Part shown: positions 13,949-16,691 of the stretch, piece after piece
Numbering within the stretch: the stretch's first letter is position 1
How the letters are laid out: every line of letters starts with the position of its first letter
Source: Calditrichota bacterium
GTDB lineage: Bacteria > Zixibacteria > MSB-5A5 > GN15 > FEB-12
Length of the DNA: 16,691 nt
NCBI GenBank assembly: GCA_030641085.1
Contig: DAOWIC010000144.1
Location: 1-16,691, forward strand
Direction of reading: 5' to 3'
Program-made: the position numbers and the translations under genes
The notes under the pieces: generated by a model
Told to the model about the DNA's origin: nothing
The model's input: only the letters and a program-made list of their open reading frames with translations
Databases searched by the model: none

Positions 13949-13976
13949 GAAAGCCCCGGCCCACACCGGGGCTTTC
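13949..13976 (+). terminator. Strong hairpin, probable terminator of the secreted protein gene
   Basis: GAAAGCCCCGG (13949-13959) pairs perfectly with CCGGGGCTTTC (13966-13976) around a 6-base loop, 40 bases after the stop. The bases that follow are AT-rich but not a clean T run, so termination may be incomplete or the stem may mainly protect the 3' end. Confidence 0.6.
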
Positions 13977-14084
13977 TGCTATATTATCCTCGGGGAAATC
14001 AAAGGCGGCTGATCAGCCGAGCAGGGCGCTCTGAGAAACCGCTCAAAGCAGGCCAACCGACGGAAAATCGAACTCCGAAACCAA

Positions 14085-14113
14085 TTGACAAGGGAGCCGG
14101 TATTGGGTATTAT
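14085..14113 (+). promoter_or_regulatory. Promoter of the EF-G paralogue gene
   Basis: Perfect TTGACA (14085-14090), a 17-base spacer, then TATTAT (14108-14113, five of six consensus bases). The start would be near 14120, giving a leader of about 70 bases. This is the best sigma-70-type match in the window. Confidence 0.7.
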
Positions 14114-14191
14114 CAAGGTTTGATGTTTTGACGTAACTATTGAGAGAACAAACGATTATACCATAGCCCAATTGACTCTCGGAGGGTCGCG

Positions 14192-16279
14192 GTGAAAGAT
14201 TTTACTACAGACAAGATGCGCAATATCAGTTTGGCGGGACAACGAGGCTGCGGCAAAACCAGTCTGGCCGACGCGGTCGCCTACTGCGCCGGAATCAACA
14301 ACCGCATCGGTCGGGTTGATGACGGTTCCTCGATTCTGGACTACAATGAAAACGAAATAGAGAGAAAGACGACGCTCTCAGCCAAGCTTCTCGCCTGTGA
14401 GTGGAACAAGAACAAGATAAACGTGCTGGATTGCCCCGGCCACACCGACTTCATCGGCGAACTGCAGTCATGTCTCAAGGTGTCTGAAGCGGCCGGCGTA
14501 ATCATCAACGCTACGGCTGGTGTCGAAATCGGAACGCAACTCCACTGGAAGGCAATCGCGGCCAAAAACACGCCCCGATTCATCTTCGTCAACAAAATGG
14601 AGATGGAAAATGTGAAGTGGCAGACCAACCTCGACTCCATTAAGGAAGCTTTCGGCAAGGGCGCCGTCGCGGTACAACTGCCGATCGGCGAGGCGGCCGA
14701 TTTCAAGGGTATTGTCGACCTGTTGCATATGAAGGCTTATACCTTTGATGCCAGCGGCAAGCGCAGCGACTGTGATATCCCGGCTGATCTGAAGGATGCT
14801 GCCGAGGCGGAGCGTGAAGCTCTTATCGAAGTTGCGGCTGAGGCCGACGATGCGCTGATGGAGAAGTTCTTTGAAAATGGAACTCTCGACGATGCCGACA
14901 TGGTTCAGGGGCTGAAGATGGGCATCGTTGCCGGCAACCTCTACCCCGTTCTTTTCGGCTCGGCCCAGATGAATGTGGGCGTACAGCTAATGCTGGATTT
15001 TGTCGCCGAATTCCTGCCGTCGCCGGATCAGATGCCGCCGATCCAGATCAATAAAACCGGCAAGGAGGAGGCGCTTGATCTCGCCTGCGATGCTTCCGGC
15101 AAGCCGGTCGCGTTCGTTTACAAGATCGTGTCCGAGGGACATCTCGGTGACATGTCGTTTGTGAAGGTATACAGTGGCAATCTTACTTCGGGCCTCGATG
15201 TCGTCAATCAGCAGAAAAGCGCGGGTGAGCGCGTTACTCAGATGTATTCCTTCCAGGGTAAGAATCGCATCGACATTGCGGCGATTCCCGCCGGCGACAT
15301 CGGCGTGCTGGTAAAGTTGAAAGACACCCATTCTGGAAACACTCTGGCGCCCTCCAATTTCTCGGTCACCGTTCCGGCCGTGGAGTTTGCGAACCCGGTG
15401 ATGGATGTAGCCATTAAGGCAAAGTCAAAGGGTGAGGAAGAAAAGATCGCCACCGGCCTGCACAAAATCAACGAAGAAGATCCCACCTTCCGCCTGGTGG
15501 CCGACCCGGCTCTCAAACAGCAGGTTCTGTACGGGCAAGGCCCGACTCATATCGATATTCTCGTAGACAAGCTCAAGAAGCGTTTTGGCGTCAAGGTCGA
15601 ACTGGTCAAGCCGAAAATCCCGTATCGGGAGACTATCAAGGGCAAATGCGAAAAGCAGTACAAGCATAAGAAACAGTCGGGCGGACGCGGTCAGTACGGA
15701 GATGTCTACCTTCGCTTGGAACCGAACAAGCGCGGCGGTGGCTTTGAGTTTATCGATGCAATCAAAGGCGGCGTGATTCCTTCGAAGTATATTCCTGCAG
15801 TTGAGAAGGGCGTTATCGAATCGATGCAGCACGGCGGGCTGGCCGGCTCGCTTGTTGTCGATGTCAAGGTCGCCTTGTACTTCGGCTCCTACCACGATGT
15901 TGATTCATCCGATATGGCCTTCAAAATCGCCGGGGCAATGGCTTTCAGAAATGCCTTTATGGAAGCCAAACCGGTCATTCTGGAGCCGATCTTCAATATC
16001 GAGGTGGTTGTACCGGATGATTTCACCGGTGACGTTATGGGCGATATGTCAGCCCGTCGCGGAAAGATCGCCGGCATGGATCCGGACGGCCGCAATCAGA
16101 TAATCCGAGCCACCGTCCCGCAGGCTGAACTTTATCAGTACTCGGTCGATCTGCGCTCCATGACCCAGGGTCAGGGCGTCTATTCGCTTAGTTTCTCTCG
16201 TTACGAAGAGGTTCCTCATGATGCCGCACAGAAAGTTATCGAGGAAGCCAGGCGTGAAAAGGAAGAAGAAGCCTCCTAA
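14192..16279 (+). CDS. Elongation factor G paralogue (EF-G2 type GTPase)
   Basis: The 695-residue protein has the five-domain EF-G layout. The P-loop reads GQRGCGKT (16-23) instead of the usual AHIDAGKTT. The switch I motif is ERKTTLSA (57-64) in place of ERGITI. DCPGH (80-84) keeps the catalytic histidine H84, and the base-recognition motif is NKME (134-137). Domain IV (GGRGQYGDVYLRLEP) and the domain V end (FSRYEEVP) are present. These departures match the EF-G2 group seen in Thermus rather than the main translocase, so it probably acts as an auxiliary ribosomal GTPase whose exact role is unsettled. The start is GTG at 14192 with GGAGGG (14181-14186) five bases upstream. It has its own promoter and terminator, with no ribosomal protein or tuf neighbours, which also argues against it being the primary fusA. 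Confidence 0.92.
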   Translation: MKDFTTDKMRNISLAGQRGCGKTSLADAVAYCAGINNRIGRVDDGSSILDYNENEIERKTTLSAKLLACEWNKNKINVLDCPGHTDFIGELQSCLKVSEAAGVIINATAGVEIGTQLHWKAIAAKNTPRFIFVNKMEMENVKWQTNLDSIKEAFGKGAVAVQLPIGEAADFKGIVDLLHMKAYTFDASGKRSDCDIPADLKDAAEAEREALIEVAAEADDALMEKFFENGTLDDADMVQGLKMGIVAGNLYPVLFGSAQMNVGVQLMLDFVAEFLPSPDQMPPIQINKTGKEEALDLACDASGKPVAFVYKIVSEGHLGDMSFVKVYSGNLTSGLDVVNQQKSAGERVTQMYSFQGKNRIDIAAIPAGDIGVLVKLKDTHSGNTLAPSNFSVTVPAVEFANPVMDVAIKAKSKGEEEKIATGLHKINEEDPTFRLVADPALKQQVLYGQGPTHIDILVDKLKKRFGVKVELVKPKIPYRETIKGKCEKQYKHKKQSGGRGQYGDVYLRLEPNKRGGGFEFIDAIKGGVIPSKYIPAVEKGVIESMQHGGLAGSLVVDVKVALYFGSYHDVDSSDMAFKIAGAMAFRNAFMEAKPVILEPIFNIEVVVPDDFTGDVMGDMSARRGKIAGMDPDGRNQIIRATVPQAELYQYSVDLRSMTQGQGVYSLSFSRYEEVPHDAAQKVIEEARREKEEEAS

Positions 16280-16311
16280 GCGGATTAGAACGAAACAGCA
16301 GTTATATAAAG

Positions 16312-16343
16312 AAGGTCAGAACCCGGCAGGTTCTGACCTTTTT
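16312..16343 (+). terminator. Intrinsic terminator after the EF-G paralogue
   Basis: The 12-base arms AAGGTCAGAACC (16312-16323) and GGTTCTGACCTT (16329-16340) flank a CGGCA loop and run into five Ts (16339-16343). Read on the minus strand, the exit is also T-rich, so it may serve the convergent DUF2914 gene as well. Confidence 0.9.
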
Positions 16344-16372
16344 AAATGCTTACATCTGCTTTGATGCTGGTG

Positions 16373-16691
16373 CTACTGGCCGGCACCGGCGGAATCGGGC
16401 GGTTCTTCATGCGGCGGCGCCTCGGGGGCACTCGCCTGGGGCTCAATCATGAAGCCGGTCGATTTCAAAATGTTCCCGTCGGCGTCGAGCACCCGCACTT
16501 CCCACTGACCGGTCCAGGTCGGCAGGATCTTCTTGGAACTCCAGGTGCGCCACCAACTGCTTCTGACCGGCAATTCTACCGCCGCCTTTTCTTCTCCCTC
16601 GTGGACCCAGACATGCTTGATCACGGTCGTGTCAGCCGCTCCGGTTACTTTACACCAGAGATAAACCTGTCCAACATCGGGGGGAAAAGAC
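16373..16691 (-). CDS. DUF2914 domain protein, 5' end cut by window
   Basis: The frame is open through the window edge, giving 105 visible residues plus a TAG stop. The visible part reads FPPDVGQVYLWCKVTGA, then IKHVWVHEGE, then SSWWRTWSSKKI, then GQWEVRVLDADGNIL. This is the pattern of DUF2914, a small beta-sandwich domain of unknown function often at the C-terminus of exported or membrane proteins. A Pro/Glu/Ala-rich tail of about 25 residues follows the domain. A GTG at 16624 would cut through the domain and is not the true start. What precedes the domain cannot be seen. Confidence 0.82.
   Translation of the reverse strand, partial: SFPPDVGQVYLWCKVTGAADTTVIKHVWVHEGEEKAAVELPVRSSWWRTWSSKKILPTWTGQWEVRVLDADGNILKSTGFMIEPQASAPEAPPHEEPPDSAGAGQ

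Noticed and set aside
12716..13966. A 416-codon open frame antisense to the secreted protein gene
   Set aside because: Its product is a run of V, D, G and H typical of the complement of C-ending codons; it has no domain signature and no ribosome site, while the sense strand has clear modules.
1..16691. CRISPR arrays, insertion sequences, tRNA or rRNA genes
   Set aside because: No regularly spaced direct repeats, transposase-like frames, terminal inverted repeats, tRNA cloverleaf or rRNA stretches were seen on either strand by reading.

Overview
The window looks like chromosomal DNA from a moderately GC-rich bacterium of the FCB group, probably Zixibacteria-like. The main pointer is a secreted 853-residue protein at 11348-13909 with cohesin-like, Ig-like and dockerin-like modules and a C-terminal NPFNPTTTI-type secretion (T9SS-like) signature. 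Several promoter candidates of the form TTG...-N17-TAnnTT also recall the Bacteroidetes -7 box. The taxonomic call is inference from gene content only.

Layout, left to right. (1) 1-1763: a divergent pair of units. On the minus strand is a truncated membrane protein, possibly a polyferredoxin type. On the plus strand are translationally coupled arsF-like (periplasmic CxxC thioredoxin-like) and arsG-like (CcdA-fold permease) genes. (2) 1783-3024: a YbdG-type mechanosensitive channel (-). (3) 3229-4170: a DsrE-only YedF-type protein (+), convergent with an unrecognised protein carrying an HEPN-like RX4H motif (-). (4) 4341-6618: threonine synthase (+) with an unusual TTG start, then a WbpB/WlbA-type sugar-nucleotide dehydrogenase (+). 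(5) 6634-8211: an ECF sigma factor and its zinc-finger membrane anti-sigma factor (-, overlapping), divergent from a small three-helix membrane protein (+). (6) 8284-10407: an oligopeptidase B-type serine peptidase (-) with an N-terminal export or lipoprotein signal. (7) 10408-11347: 940 bp with no convincing gene but much regulatory structure. (8) 11348-13909: the secreted modular protein (+). (9) 14192-16279: an EF-G2-type elongation factor G paralogue (+). (10) 16373-16691: a truncated DUF2914 protein (-).

Most genes are single transcription units. Only arsF-arsG and sigma/anti-sigma are clearly coupled. Strong intrinsic terminators are visible after the DUF6249-like gene (8231-8261) and after the EF-G gene (16312-16343). 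A strong hairpin without a good U tract follows the secreted protein gene (13949-13976).

The most interesting part is the long intergenic region. It holds a perfect CRP-type operator (TGTGA-N6-TCACA, 10557-10572). About 25 bases downstream is a -10-like GATAAT. A GT-rich, hairpin-rich stretch follows, ending in a well-formed intrinsic terminator (10811-10858) although no gene on that strand precedes it. Together these suggest an undescribed regulated small RNA of about 250 nt. Further right are a consensus promoter, a pair of TAACGTTA palindromes, and a UUCG-capped hairpin in the leader of the secreted protein gene.
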